This document shows, piece after piece, positions 1 to 9,625 of a stretch of DNA of 64,000 nt. The position numbers and the translations under genes are program-made. Numbering within the stretch: the first letter of the stretch is position 1; each line of letters begins with the position of its first letter. A model generated the notes under the pieces. The model saw only the letters and a program-made list of their open reading frames with translations. It was not told the origin of the DNA and did no database searches. The DNA is from Paragyromitra xinjiangensis (taxonomy: Eukaryota; Ascomycota; Pezizomycetes; Pezizales; Discinaceae), in contig JBCAMK010000002.1 of NCBI GenBank assembly GCA_038503065.1, positions 1,736,001 through 1,800,000 of the forward strand, read 5' to 3'.

Positions 1-18
1 ATGTGCTCTGAAGAGATT

Positions 19-1147
19 TTAAAACTGGTTTAGTAGAACGTGAGAGAAACGGTGGTATACCAAATCTGTCTCAATGACACTTGACATCGCGCTCAGAGCA
101 CCTACATGTCCTTCCGTAAAGGTGTATAGATCTTCTTTAAGGCCACCTGTATATATTGGCCGGTCCTGGTTTCCTTGGGCTGATCGATTTATTACGTCAT
201 TGGCTTCTTCTTCAGAGAGAAGTAAGCCAACAGCAGGGAAAGGGTGGACACTTTCCCATCTCAGAGATATGCGCTGTCCCGGTGCAAATGCAGCAGGAGT
301 ACCTGCAACATCCGATCCTAGGGGTGATTGGGATGGGTTGCCGTAGCTTGAAAAGAGCATAACATAGGGCCCACTCAACCGATGAATACCTTTCAGAAAG
401 GTGTTCCAAAAGAACATGTCGTGGTAGCTGGTCTGTGCTTCGTCAAGCAAAAGTACACGGTCTTGAGAGGTCATAACATCCATATATGATCCATTCAGAA
501 GCCCTTCAAGATATTTCTCGCTTTCCGAAGCCGTCATCTTCTCCGAAGGCCAATGCCGAGCAAATGTAGTTCTATAGTTGGGAAAGCGTGAGGCCAAGCG
601 TAATTCGACAAGTGTCGCAAGTGTAGTCTTTCCGGAGGCAGGGGTCCCACGAATATGAATTATTCGTAGGGCAAACATTCGTTCTATTAGTCGTTCTACC
701 ACCATTTCACGGGGACACCAATCTATTTGTGATGTTAGCAGGTAGAAGTGAAACCATCAATTTGGGACACATACAATCCGGAATCCTTTGAAATGTATTA
801 CTTTCCCCAGGGGTATATTCTGGCTTCTGTACTTCATCGGTTGAATGCTTCGAGAATACATGCGTACAATAATTATTCTGACAAACTAGTGAAGCAACGT
901 TCCCCGACTCTGCGCGGAAGCTCCCTTCAACACAAGCACATAGAGGGTCCCGACACCCCCCGGTCGTTATCCAGACCATTGAAGGAGCTGGTGAAGGCTT
1001 ATATGTTCGTGTAATTCCGGAAAGAGAGTCTGGCCCGGTTTCTAGGGCTAGTGGGGAATTATCTACTTGTATAGGTTCGGTGGGGCCATCGGATGTGGCC
1101 TCTAACCCAGGCTCACGTCGTTTCCAGCGAAAAAAGGACGACCACAT
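19..1147 (-). CDS. P-loop NTPase, two exons (Crinkler-type ATPase-like)
   Basis: Two adjacent open frames join into one 358-residue protein. Exon 1 is 1147-775 and exon 2 is 722-19. The 52-nt intron between them has a GTATGT donor, a TGCTAAC branch point and an AATAG acceptor, and the summed length is a multiple of three. The join creates a Tyr-Trp-Cys-Pro-Arg-Glu stretch (residues 125-130) just before the ATPase core. Walker A is GTPASGKT (about 150-157); Walker B is RVLLLDEAQ (about 213-221). The N-terminal half carries a Cys-rich patch (CRDPLCAC, then CQNNYC) that could bind zinc. The order RGTPxSGKT, then DEAQ, then FWN, then SSYG resembles the P-loop domain of fungal Crinkler-like and related orphan ATPases; no N-terminal ubiquitin-like domain is evident. 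It probably hydrolyses ATP or GTP; the biological role is unknown. The stop at 19-21 lies at the window edge, so a further 3' exon is possible. Confidence 0.72.
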
Positions 1148-2271
1148 TGTTAACTAGAAAAGTGTAGGTGTGGTAATGCCTAAAACCTCAAACACCTGTT
1201 CACCTCCCGTTTGTTAGGTATATGGGTGTGGCTAGAGTGGCGCAAGGCCTTTTGGAACTAATTAACAGTGATAGGGTGTTTAGTTTATCTCAAGGCTTGA
1301 ATTGCTAGTTTCTGGGATCAAGAGGCATGGGAGTATATGTGGGTTGTCGTGAGTGGAACGTTGAGATGCAGATTTTGTGCTTTGTGAAACAGCAAACAAA
1401 ATCGATGATCGAAAAAATAATGCTGGATAAGATCGGTGTTTTAGTAGTCAAATCTGAGCAAAATAAAAACCGTTAGAGCAGTCAATAATCGCGAGACCGA
1501 GCAAGATTAGTTTCTTACTCAGCCTCATAGTTACCAAATTCTAAAGAATGCGGAGAGATAAGGTGACAAGATAAGGAATGAGGATAAAATCGGTATTCGA
1601 AGTGGTATCAAGGAGCGAAGTAATTACCTTGTGGCGCATGCTGATCATCCCTAAAGGTACGCGTAGAACTCAGTGATAAACCCTACCAGGGGTCTCGCGC
1701 TGTTGAAGGGGTCTCTCTTGCTTTTTAGGGCTTGTGTGTGGGAATTTATAGTTAACGATGGCTGGCGCCTTTGGCTTGAGGGTTAGGTTTAGGCCTCCTG
1801 GGTATGACGAATTCGGGGAGTGTAACGAATCCTTCGAAACTTGGTAGGAAACTGGCTCAAGCAATTATACGTATAGGATAGTACTAGAATGACTAGACCT
1901 CGGGTTAACTACCGTATTTTAGCCTGCTGAAGGAACACGGTTTGAGGTTTGCTTACTAAAAATATAGGGGATCTTCGTCACACTCCCTGACGCGACTCTA
2001 CCAGCCACTTGTCCACATTGTTTGGCCCCAGACTTTCTTACCCTACCTATGAAAATGGATGTCACCATGGAAAGTGTAGCCGGTTTGGCCCGTTTTTCGT
2101 TCACTCATTGCTCCGATTACTGTTTTGATCAGCGAAAGGGAATCCACCCTCAACCAATTGCTGGGATTTACCGGCGCTCAAAAAAGACCAAACGAATACT
2201 AGGCCAGTGCCCTCTCAGCGTGTCACGTAACCTACAACGTAAACAGTGAAATGTGTCAAAGCTAAGTGAAA

Positions 2272-2274
<3 letters not shown>
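1148..2274. other. Intergenic, no gene seen
   Basis: No open frame with coding character on either strand. The longest frames are about 60-75 codons without recognisable motifs. It presumably contains the promoter of the P-loop gene, but no specific element stands out. Confidence 0.5.
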
Positions 2275-2315
<41 letters not shown>

Positions 2316-2390
2316 AGGAAAAGGAAAAGAGGAAAAGAGAAGGGAAAGTAAGAGAAAAGAAGAGAAGAGAAGAGAAGAGAAGGAAAAAAA
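2275..2390. repeat. (GAAAAC)n microsatellite and purine tract
   Basis: About seven tandem GAAAAC hexamers (2275-2316) run into an almost pure A/G tract made of GGAAAA and GAGAA units that ends near 2390. The strand asymmetry is strong: about 110 bases have almost no pyrimidine apart from the C of each hexamer. The Phe/Arg- and Phe/Ser-rich open frame on the minus strand here is only a reading of the repeat. Confidence 0.9.
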
Positions 2391-3217
2391 CTAAAGAGAC
2401 TCACGAATTGAAGTAGGTTAGTAACGAGTAAGACTAATTGCTACAACTGGACCCATGGCCAGTGCGATGACGAGCTATGCCCACACTGGACGCCTTCCCG
2501 CAAAACCTGAACCACTTCAGAGTAGGAAAGTGGGCTGACACACACTAGACAACCGATCTGACAACTTCATGATGTATGGTGCGAGAGGGGTAGGGGGGTG
2601 AGTTGGGCGAGTTTGTTCGTACCCTCTTCAAAAAAAAGATTTGCTAGTAAAGCCACATTCAAAAAGCGTCATTAGGAGGGAAACTACAACTATTGTGGCA
2701 CTGATCATGATCACTTATTCGGGTCGCTTCAATCAGCCATCAAAAGCCTGGATTACTCTCCCTAGGACTTTGATTGGCCGTCGAACCAGCCAAAGGGTGT
2801 GAACAAGTTTTCCCAGCTCACTCTTTATACCCTCTCGCACCACAGAATCACGGTGAGGGGTGCCCACCCCTCTCCCAGATATATGAAGCCCTTCAGATCC
2901 CTAGAGGGGAAATGATATTTTGTGGCAACCATAAACCACACCAGAAGAGTGCCATTCATACTGGCTATACGCGTACGGTTACAATTCCCCAAATAACAGG
3001 AAAAGCTAGGTTTTTTTGCAGTCATCATGGCTTTACATACTAAAAGGCATTTGCTAATTTCACAATGTTCCTGTGGAAAATAACTTATCAGTAATCGTGG
3101 AACTAGGAACTGTTAGTAGAGATAGATCTAAAGTTATGCTTTGAGTTCTGGCTTTCGCTTGTCTGAAGTGTTCTAAATTTTACTGGAAGCATCCACTACT
3201 CTACATGCCGAAACCGG
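2391..3217. other. Intergenic, no gene seen
   Basis: No supported gene. The open frames at about 2774-3043 (+) and 2825-3028 (-) overlap on opposite strands and neither shows a domain or codon bias. Confidence 0.45.
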
Positions 3218-3365
3218 AAAATCCACTATCGAATCGCAGGGATTTTTATTTAATTTTAACCTTGATTAGTTTAGGGGATACCTGAAGCGGTATAGACCTA
3301 GCCAAGAGGTCTGGCTTCAAGGCTAGCGGCGGGGTTATAATCCCTGCGCGGAGATAGTGGATTTT
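3218..3365. mobile_element. Small inverted-repeat element (MITE-like)
   Basis: Arms of about 28 bp at 3218-3246 and 3338-3365 are inverted copies sharing AAAATCCACTATC and CGCAGGGATT with a few mismatches between. The roughly 90-bp interior has no open frame. Two similar AATCCCGCGC-GATA segments occur in direct orientation near 34,003 and 34,690, so this may be one member of a dispersed family. The target-site duplication is not clear. Confidence 0.6.
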
Positions 3366-3391
3366 TCGAGCAAACGTTTACTTATGCACCA

Positions 3392-3567
3392 GGGTATGAA
3401 CCCGAAAACATGGGGTGTATGGTTTTGTATGCTACGGGGGTCGTGCACGGATATTTCGCCATACCCATGTTTTCAGGTTCATACTCTGGCGCACGAGTAC
3501 CATGACATACTTGACACAGGAACCGGAAAACAGGGGGTGTGTGGCTTTGTATGCTACAAAGCCACAC
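3392..3567. repeat. Nested inverted and direct repeats with a perfect hairpin
   Basis: Left arm 3392-3421 (GGTATGAACC then GAAAACATGGGG) is inverted at 3459-3485. A direct repeat of the left arm and following bases (GAACC-GAAAACA, then TTTGTATGCTAC) recurs at about 3521-3556. This second copy ends in a perfect stem: 13-bp arms GTGTGGCTTTGTA and its complement separated by TGC (about 3538-3566). The nested structure suggests an inserted or duplicated MITE derivative. Confidence 0.6.
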
Positions 3568-3821
3568 CCTCTAGTTCTTATGGTGGAGGGCAAGTACTCT
3601 ACCATGTCAACCAAACCTTCTACAATAGAGGAAGTGGCCTCAATAATACCTGTAGTTTTATCTGAAACACCGAACCCGAACCCTCTAGCCCTGAGCCCAA
3701 ACCTCCTAGCCACTAACCCAAATCAATAGCTAAAGAATTTAACTTGTGCGTCTGTGCATTGTTCGTGCATGCATGTGTGGCTGATAGACGGCCCAAATTT
3801 CGTTGGCGTGGTATGGCATGG

Positions 3822-3894
3822 TACAAGCGTACGGGGGCGAAGTTGGAACGGCTAGGATGTTCAGTTATAACAAAAGACCCTCCATACGCTTGTA
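3822..3894. mobile_element. MITE family 1, internally deleted copy
   Basis: The element starts TACAAGCGTACGGGGG and ends in the inverted copy CATACGCTTGTA. It is 73 bp counting the flanking TA dinucleotides at each end, which suit a Tc1/mariner-type TA target duplication. The left 45 bases (GAAGTTGGAACGGC and following) match the full-length copy at 4593-4710; most of the right arm is deleted. Confidence 0.75.
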
Positions 3895-4592
3895 TAGCAA
3901 ACTTACCCCTCTATCAACTATGGTATTGTAAACGTTCGCTCGGATTTTTTCCAGTTTTCACGGTAGCTGTTATAACCCAATGTGAAGCCCTAACACTGTG
4001 AAACAATAGTATACAGAAGCACTGCTCGCACGTCATACGTATTTTTACACTCCAGAGGTATATTCTCTGTTGACCGTAGCTATGAACTGTACTAACCTTT
4101 GGGGGCTACCCAGAACTCTCCACCACAATTTCAACTAGGTACTGAGTATGTTTCAGTATACGTGGAACCCATGAAGCTCCTGAAGTTCTGAGTACGGCGC
4201 CTCCCCAAGCAGGTGGAACATATTTCTTGCGAGTAAGGTTTCGGGACAGGCCTCTCTTTAACAATCCGAGAGTCTCTATTCCTAGAACACCTACTAAGGT
4301 GTACTAACGAATACTGAGGCGTTATTCTCGACCCCCAGTTTTCGCCCTGCTGACAAACTGGCTGGCAGGATCCCATGTCTAACCCATCCTACTAAATACG
4401 TTCAGCCTATAAGAAGTCAGAATAAACCTAAACCACCAGTGATTCAAACTGATTTTACCAAAAGCATCTCATGGAGCGCAGGGCATTACATATAGGAAAC
4501 ACCCAGTCCCCACCACCAATCGGCACCAAAACTCGTTGGCATCTTTGTAGAGTCGATTACCACACACCGTACCGTCCTTTGTCTCTCACTTG
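3895..4592. other. Intergenic, no gene seen
   Basis: Lies between two copies of the same MITE family. Open frames are below 85 codons and have no recognisable domain. Confidence 0.45.
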
Positions 4593-4710
4593 TACAAGCG
4601 TATGGGGAGTGAAGTTGGAACGGCAAGGGTGCTGAAAAATCGTTTTTTGTAGCTTAATCTTTGTGGCTGAACATCCTGGCCGTTCCAACTTCACCCCCCG
4701 TACGCTTGTA
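4593..4710. mobile_element. MITE family 1, full-length copy
   Basis: A 118-bp element with terminal inverted repeats of about 42 bp: left TACAAGCGTATGGGGAG, right the inverted copy ending CCCGTACGCTTGTA. Each arm continues through GAAGTTGGAACGGC and a GTGCTGAA/TTCAG-like inner end. TA at both tips suits mariner-type insertion. There is no coding capacity, so movement would need a transposase supplied from elsewhere. Confidence 0.85.
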
Positions 4711-5129
4711 AATCCTTCCCTGTATGATCTGTGAACTGAAGTCATGCATCTACCACAGTCAGAAAATTCTATAAAATGGTAGTTTAAAGGGAGTAAATTA
4801 CTTCGATCCTGGTCTAAAATTTGATGTGTGGTTCCTGAGGTCTACTTCGTTTCCTTCGCCTAGTTATCTAGAGAGCCCGTCAAGGAAATACAAGAGAAGC
4901 TGTCAACTATATTAAGGTATTACATGAATTTGAAGTGATATGAGAGGTGTAGGTATTCCACTACTATAGGCAGATAGTAACCAGATCCCGATCAAGCTAG
5001 CAATCATCAAAACCTACCTTACACTTACTACCTTACACAAGTACATGTAACCCAGAGTTAAACCCAGAAGAAACTTTCAAGACCAAACAGCAATACCATG
5101 CGTGAGATGGGTAAAAAGGCGAAAAGTAG
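4711..5129. other. Intergenic, no gene seen
   Basis: No gene supported. It contains one TACATGTA palindrome (5042-5049), one of twelve in the window, and lies downstream of the tRNA on the minus strand. Confidence 0.4.
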
Positions 5130-5135
5130 AAAAAA
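5130..5135 (-). terminator. Pol III terminator of the tRNA
   Basis: Six T residues on the minus strand, four bases past the putative tRNA discriminator base. This is the expected RNA polymerase III stop signal and supports transcription of the tRNA from this strand. Confidence 0.65.
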
Positions 5136-5139
5136 TATA

Positions 5140-5239
5140 CGGTCGAGACAGGATTCGAACCTGTGTTGGCTGAGTTCGTTATTTCACCGAATACTTCGGA
5201 TCAGCATTACCATCCCTACTCCACTTGGGCTACAAGACC
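5140..5239 (-). tRNA. tRNA gene, isotype unresolved (serine-like)
   Basis: Read on the minus strand, an A box TAGCCCAAGTGG and a B box GGTTCGAATCC both match consensus, and the T stem ACAGG/CCTGT pairs perfectly. The D arm GCCC...GGGA pairs at three of four positions. The acceptor stem (GGTCTTG with CTCGACC) pairs at five of seven positions, and the base after it is G. The middle is long: a CCGAA-GTA-TTCGG hairpin plus a GCTGA/TCAGC stem. This could be either a long variable arm (serine type, which also suits G73, with a possible GCT anticodon) or an intron in the anticodon loop. The two acceptor mismatches leave open a decaying copy. Covariance-model scoring would settle the isotype. Confidence 0.55.
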
Positions 5240-5941
5240 TTATAGTCCTCCTCTTATTTTCTCAATTTATCGCTCTTTTGGTTCCTGCCGTGTTTAGTCG
5301 TTATCGCTGGGCAGGGGCGTGTTTCTAGTTGCTCGTAGGGGAGCAGGAAAAGAGGGAGGATTAATATTGGTTTATTCGATTTCATCGATTTCAGTAGCTG
5401 CCATAGAAGTGTCCCGCTGCGTAGAGTCCATCAGGCAGTTCGGAAGATAGATTTGATGGTTCTACGGGCTGCTGTAGATGCTGTTCGTGCTTTTTCGCTC
5501 AGTGTAATACATGTAGTTGGTGATACAAACAGCGTTCGAAGCCAACCTAGATATTCCTGCTTTCCATCAACATTACATGTAATCATACAATATTGTGCTG
5601 GAAGGTGAGTTATGAATGTCCTCTATCATTAAAACTTGATAAACCAGCACCTCACCGTGCTATTGGAGTTGAGCTGCTTGGATAACTTAGAGGCAGCTAA
5701 TAAAGTGACTCGAGTACAATCGAGAAATCCTGTTTTACTCCCTTAGGACTATGGCTGCTGGTGCCAGTAGCCAATACCCTATATAATTAATGACTTTAGT
5801 GTGGTTTTCATCATCAGGCATAACAATCAGCACCAGATATGTATAACAGAAATATATAACAGTAACCATACAATTCCACCACCCTAAATAAAACCACCAA
5901 ACTTTTAATATTTATACAAATTACCCCATAGCCAGCCCCAT
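5240..5941. other. Intergenic, no gene seen
   Basis: Between the tRNA promoter side and the 3' end of LCP5. No coding frame. It contains two TACATGTA palindromes (5508-5515, 5574-5581). Confidence 0.4.
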
Positions 5942-7063
5942 CTAAACCCTCCTCTTCTTCGCTCTATTATCCAACTTACTCCTCCTCCTCTCAAAATTCT
6001 CCCCCAACCCCCTCCCCCCAGAAGCACCTTCATCATCCCCCCTCCTCTTCCTACTCTTCTCCAACAACCTCCCACTCTTCCCACTCTTCTCCGCCCCTTT
6101 CGTAAGCCTATCCAAATCACCCGCAAAGCTTGTCCAATCCTCACCCCCAAACTCCTCACCACCACCACCTCTCCTCTTCTTCTCCCTCAACTCCTTCTTA
6201 CTCAGCGCCGGCAACCTCACAAAATTACTCTCCTCATAATCCCTCCTCTCCGCCTCCTCCCTTCTCTCCCGCGCCGACTTCACCACCCGACCCCCAGCCA
6301 AAATCGTCGACCCAATCGACGGCTGCGCCATCGGCGCAACCGAGAGCTCATCGGCAACAAATTCATCCAGCATATGCGACTTCTTCCTCCCTGCTCTTTC
6401 AGCACTTCGCGCGTCTTTATCAACCCTCGTAGCTAGCTCCGGCATCACCGTAGCCGAGATCCGTGGCGGACGGTATATCCCATCTTTCACATCCCCAGAT
6501 GCAGAAACCGATGTAGACGGTTTCGCGAGTGCTAGAGGGTTCGGACGGAACGATAGTTCTGTATTTGAGAGTGTAGATACCGGTGCAGGAGCAGGTTTAG
6601 TAGGACGGGAGTAGTCGCCGTAATCATCGTGTTCGGCGTCTTCATCTGGCTCCCCATCTGCATCGTTGGGTTTTGAGGGTAGTAGAGGGGCTTCTGCGAT
6701 CTCGGCGTCGACGGCTGCGGCGACCACTTTGTCAATTTGGTATTTCAGCTTTCCTTCGAGGGGCTTCACGCCTTTCTCGAGGAGTACTCGGAGCTTAACG
6801 AGGTCCTTAACGACCTCGCTGCCGGTGGCGCCATCCTTATTTGTGGGGTTGAGGGAAGCGGAGCGTAGCTTGATGAGGGCGAGGAAGGCGATGTTGTGGA
6901 GGTATGAGAGGAGGAGTTCGTTTTTCACGTCGAGGAGGGAGATGCCGTTGGGTGGTGGTGTTGCAGTGGGGAATTCGGGTGTGGTGAGAGCGGTGGAGGC
7001 GGATTCGAGGGATGTTGTGAGGACTGCGAGGGTTTCTGCGAGGTCGGAGAGTGTAGCTGCCAT
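5942..7063 (-). CDS. LCP5: U3 snoRNP-associated protein Lcp5 / neuroguidin (Sas10/Utp3/C1D family)
   Basis: An uninterrupted 373-codon gene, close in length to yeast Lcp5 (about 357 residues). The N-terminal Sas10/Utp3/C1D domain is seen in ISLLDVKNELLLSYLHNIAF (residues 41-60) and in the family-typical EKGVKPLEGKLKYQIDK (about 96-112). A central acidic stretch (about 134-152) is followed by LSFRPNP (171-177) and YRPPRISATVMPE (198-210), the signature of Lcp5/neuroguidin proteins. The C-terminal third is Lys/Arg-rich and ends in a nuclear/nucleolar-type basic tail. Known family role: small-subunit processome, 18S rRNA maturation in the nucleolus. The start is the ATG at 7063-7061, directly before a plausible helical N-terminus. 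It lies tail-to-head with RPF2 on the same strand (about 360 bp apart), so two ribosome-biogenesis genes are neighbours. Confidence 0.9.
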   Translation of the reverse strand: MAATLSDLAETLAVLTTSLESASTALTTPEFPTATPPPNGISLLDVKNELLLSYLHNIAFLALIKLRSASLNPTNKDGATGSEVVKDLVKLRVLLEKGVKPLEGKLKYQIDKVVAAAVDAEIAEAPLLPSKPNDADGEPDEDAEHDDYGDYSRPTKPAPAPVSTLSNTELSFRPNPLALAKPSTSVSASGDVKDGIYRPPRISATVMPELATRVDKDARSAERAGRKKSHMLDEFVADELSVAPMAQPSIGSTILAGGRVVKSARERREEAERRDYEESNFVRLPALSKKELREKKRRGGGGEEFGGEDWTSFAGDLDRLTKGAEKSGKSGRLLEKSRKRRGDDEGASGGRGLGENFERRRSKLDNRAKKRRV

Positions 7064-7420
7064 TGTGGTGGTGGTTGTGGGTGTGATGGTGGGGGTTTGG
7101 AGGCGAGAGTTTGAGAAGAACTTTTTTTGAGCCTCAGGGTTAGGGGTGGTGATAAGATAAGCTGGGTGAGTTGGAGGATTTCGCGGAGATCATTTACGGG
7201 GATGTCACTGAGCAACAGCACGGGGTTTAATACAGAGACCAATGTCTATTTGATCTCTTCTCGAGTACTAATACTAAGCAGCCACACTCTTCAATGCTTC
7301 TGCATGGTAGAATTGACCCAGAATGAAATGAAAAAAAACCCAACAAAGATATATATCTTACAGTACTAAACTTTTGTTGAAACTACCGACTCATGAACTC
7401 CATTGATCGTACTAGTATCC

Positions 7421-8525
7421 CTAAGCCAAACGAGCTTTCTTCGCTTTATCATCCTCTTCATCCACCAGCGTCATCTCCTCATCGTCCGTAGGCCCCCGTT
7501 TCAACCCCTTCATCTTCCTCGACTGCATCTTATTTAGATCCTGCTTCCCGGTATGAATCCTCCCAATCTTATCACCGATAATATCCGTCTCAATATTCTT
7601 CCTCGTCCTCGCCTATACCACGTCAGTAATCCATAACCCCCATAGAAGTGACCAAAACCCACCTCAAGCTGCTTCGGCTTCCTCAACGCCTCCTTCATCA
7701 CCCCCTCATCCGCCTCCTGTACCCTCCTCACCCTAAAATCCATCCTTGGACCCATCTCCTCCACCTCAACCCTCGGCAGTTTCTGCCCACTCTTCCTCGT
7801 CTTGATCAAATACACCCTCAAATGCACCGGAGGTGCCACCACCCTATCACTCGGCTCCGCAACCCCAACACTAATCATATACTGCAGCCCCTCAACATCA
7901 ATTGCATTCACCGTCTCCCCTCTGAAAAAATCCAAAAACATGCTCTTGACAAGCTTATACTCTGGAACAGAATCAAACAAGCTCCCCGTGAAACAAACCA
8001 TGGGTTTCATCCCGACCGCAAACTTAGAGTTCTTAAATGACTCGAGTGGACGGAACGTACTCTCGTCGATACCCAGCTCGAGCATATCGAGTATCTTATA
8101 GTCGAATGTCCGCGCGAAGGTGATATTATGGGGTCGTTTTTTCGAGTGTGATGCAAACACGATATGAGAGGTGTCGTTTTTGGACGAGAAGAATTCGAAT
8201 GGGGTGGCATCTTCGAATGGATGGATTGTGTTCTTTTTTGTGAACTTTATCGCATGGGGTTTTTTGAGGGCGTGCTAGAGTGTGTTAGTATTGTTTTGGG
8301 GGTTTGGTAGAGCACTTACGAGGTCGCCGAGAGCATGGCGGGTTAGTTCGCTGGTAGATGTGCCAGAGAGGAGGAGGGTCTTTTTTTGGTTCTCGACAAG
8401 CTTGGATTCGCGGTCGTCGAGCGCTCGTTTAGAGCGCGCATTGCGGGGTTTTCTAGGGGGTGTTAGTTTTTGGCGTAGGCGCTGGAATTCGAGGGGGAGG
8501 GTCGTACCTACACTGTGCGGATCAT
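7421..8525 (-). CDS. RPF2: Ribosome production factor 2 (Brix domain), four exons
   Basis: Spliced from exons 8525-8512, 8452-8320, 8274-7663 and 7612-7421: 951 nt, 316 residues, with every junction in phase. Introns have donors GTAGGT, GTAAGT and GTGGGT; the first two have CTAAC branch points, and acceptors are CTAG, CTAG and ATAG. The first exon is only 14 nt. Its join gives the family N-terminus MIRTVKTPRNARSKRAL. Brix-domain landmarks follow: HPFEDATPFEFF, SHSKKRPHNITFARTFDY, MLELGI, KPMVCFTG, LDFFRGE and VEEMGPRMDFRVRR. Exon 4 supplies GRIHTGKQDLNKMQSRKMKGLKR, typical of Rpf2, and an acidic-basic tail. Known role: with Rrs1, recruits 5S RNP into pre-60S particles in the nucleolus. The gene is divergent from LSM8 across a 740-bp gap. 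Confidence 0.92.
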
Positions 8526-9265
8526 GACTGTGTGCTGTAGTGATCGTGATGTTGGCTGGTGGGAACTGGTCAGCGGTTTGGCTGTTTTTGGTGTCGCAAA
8601 CTTTTTTTTGCTGGAGAGTGAATGCCGGGTAATGTGTTTGGTGGGGTGTGGTAACCCTAGCCCTGGATAGTCGAGGGAGTATTGTTGGTTTTAGACGGTA
8701 AGATGGGATAATTACTTGTAGAGATCTAGAATGTGAGTATGCACGTCCAGATATATACTTGATAGAAAAAGCATTTTCTTTTGTTTTTTCCTGCAGAAGT
8801 AAAGTTACACTCGCTCTGCGTAGTTGGTCTTTAGCATCACTTATATCATCTCCATTTACATATAGATCGGGTTATAACAAATGAACACATAGCAGTCAAG
8901 GGAGCAAGTACCAAGATGTTGTCTGGTACAGTAGGGTGGAGCTCCCTCTTGATATCAGAAAGCCAGAGCCGCTACGTATACAAATCGAGAAGGTTGCAGC
9001 CAGCATAACACCAAAGGGAAGAAAGAGACCAACCGACCACCCACAGGTGTGCGCATACCAGACCAACCCTTTCATTCTGCCACCACACAACGGTAATGAC
9101 TGATTCCCCGTGATTACGGATCCAACCGAAGCGTGCCCCATTCTACCCACCTTACCGAATCCACGATCACAAACAACAGCTCTCCTCCATCCCCCCACAA
9201 CCCCCGCCAACAACCCCACGATCGAGGACCACCCCCTACGACGTCATCCACCTCCAAAAGCCACC
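8526..9265. promoter_or_regulatory. Shared divergent promoter region of RPF2 and LSM8
   Basis: A 740-bp gap between the start codons of two housekeeping genes transcribed away from each other. The LSM8-proximal side is rich in CCCC, CCAC and CCAAC tracts; the RPF2-proximal side is G/T-rich. No TATA box in a convincing place and no coding frame seen. Confidence 0.5.
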
Positions 9266-9625
9266 ATGTCTAACCTCCAGTCCTTCGTCAACAGTACCTC
9301 CCCCTCCCCCTCCCCCCTCCCGCCTGCAACCCCACTAACCCCTCCAGAAACCGTAACAATCCTCACCTCCGACGGCCGAACACTAACCGGCAAGCTCCTC
9401 GGTCACGACCAAACCACAAACCTAATCCTCTCCCAAACCATCGAGCGTATCTTCACCCCTGCCTCAGCAGGCCCCGACGACCCCACGCAGCAGGTCGAAC
9501 ACGGACTGTATCTAATCCGCGGTGATAACGTTGCTGTCTGTGGCCTTGTTGACGATGAGCTGGATTCGGGGATTGATTGGAGTCAGGTTAGGGCTGAGCC
9601 GTTGGGTGGGATGAAACATGCGTGA
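9266..9625 (+). CDS. LSM8: U6 snRNA-associated Sm-like protein LSm8, two exons
   Basis: ATG at 9266 sits in a CCACC context. Read straight through, the frame has an odd Ser/Pro insert, which is actually a 54-nt intron (9294-9347; GTACCT donor, ACTAAC branch, CCAG acceptor). Splicing 9266-9293 to 9348-9625 gives 101 residues beginning MSNLQSFVNKTVTILTSDGR. Sm motif 1 runs from there through GKLLGHDQTTNLIL (residues 24-37). Sm motif 2 is GLYLIRGDNVAVCGLV (62-77), followed by the short acidic LSm8 tail. Known role: subunit of the nuclear LSm2-8 ring that binds the U6 snRNA 3' end for splicing. The start upstream at 9110 is rejected because it would add unrelated residues before the Sm fold. Confidence 0.93.
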   Translation: MSNLQSFVNSTSPSPSPLPPATPLTPPETVTILTSDGRTLTGKLLGHDQTTNLILSQTIERIFTPASAGPDDPTQQVEHGLYLIRGDNVAVCGLVDDELDSGIDWSQVRAEPLGGMKHA

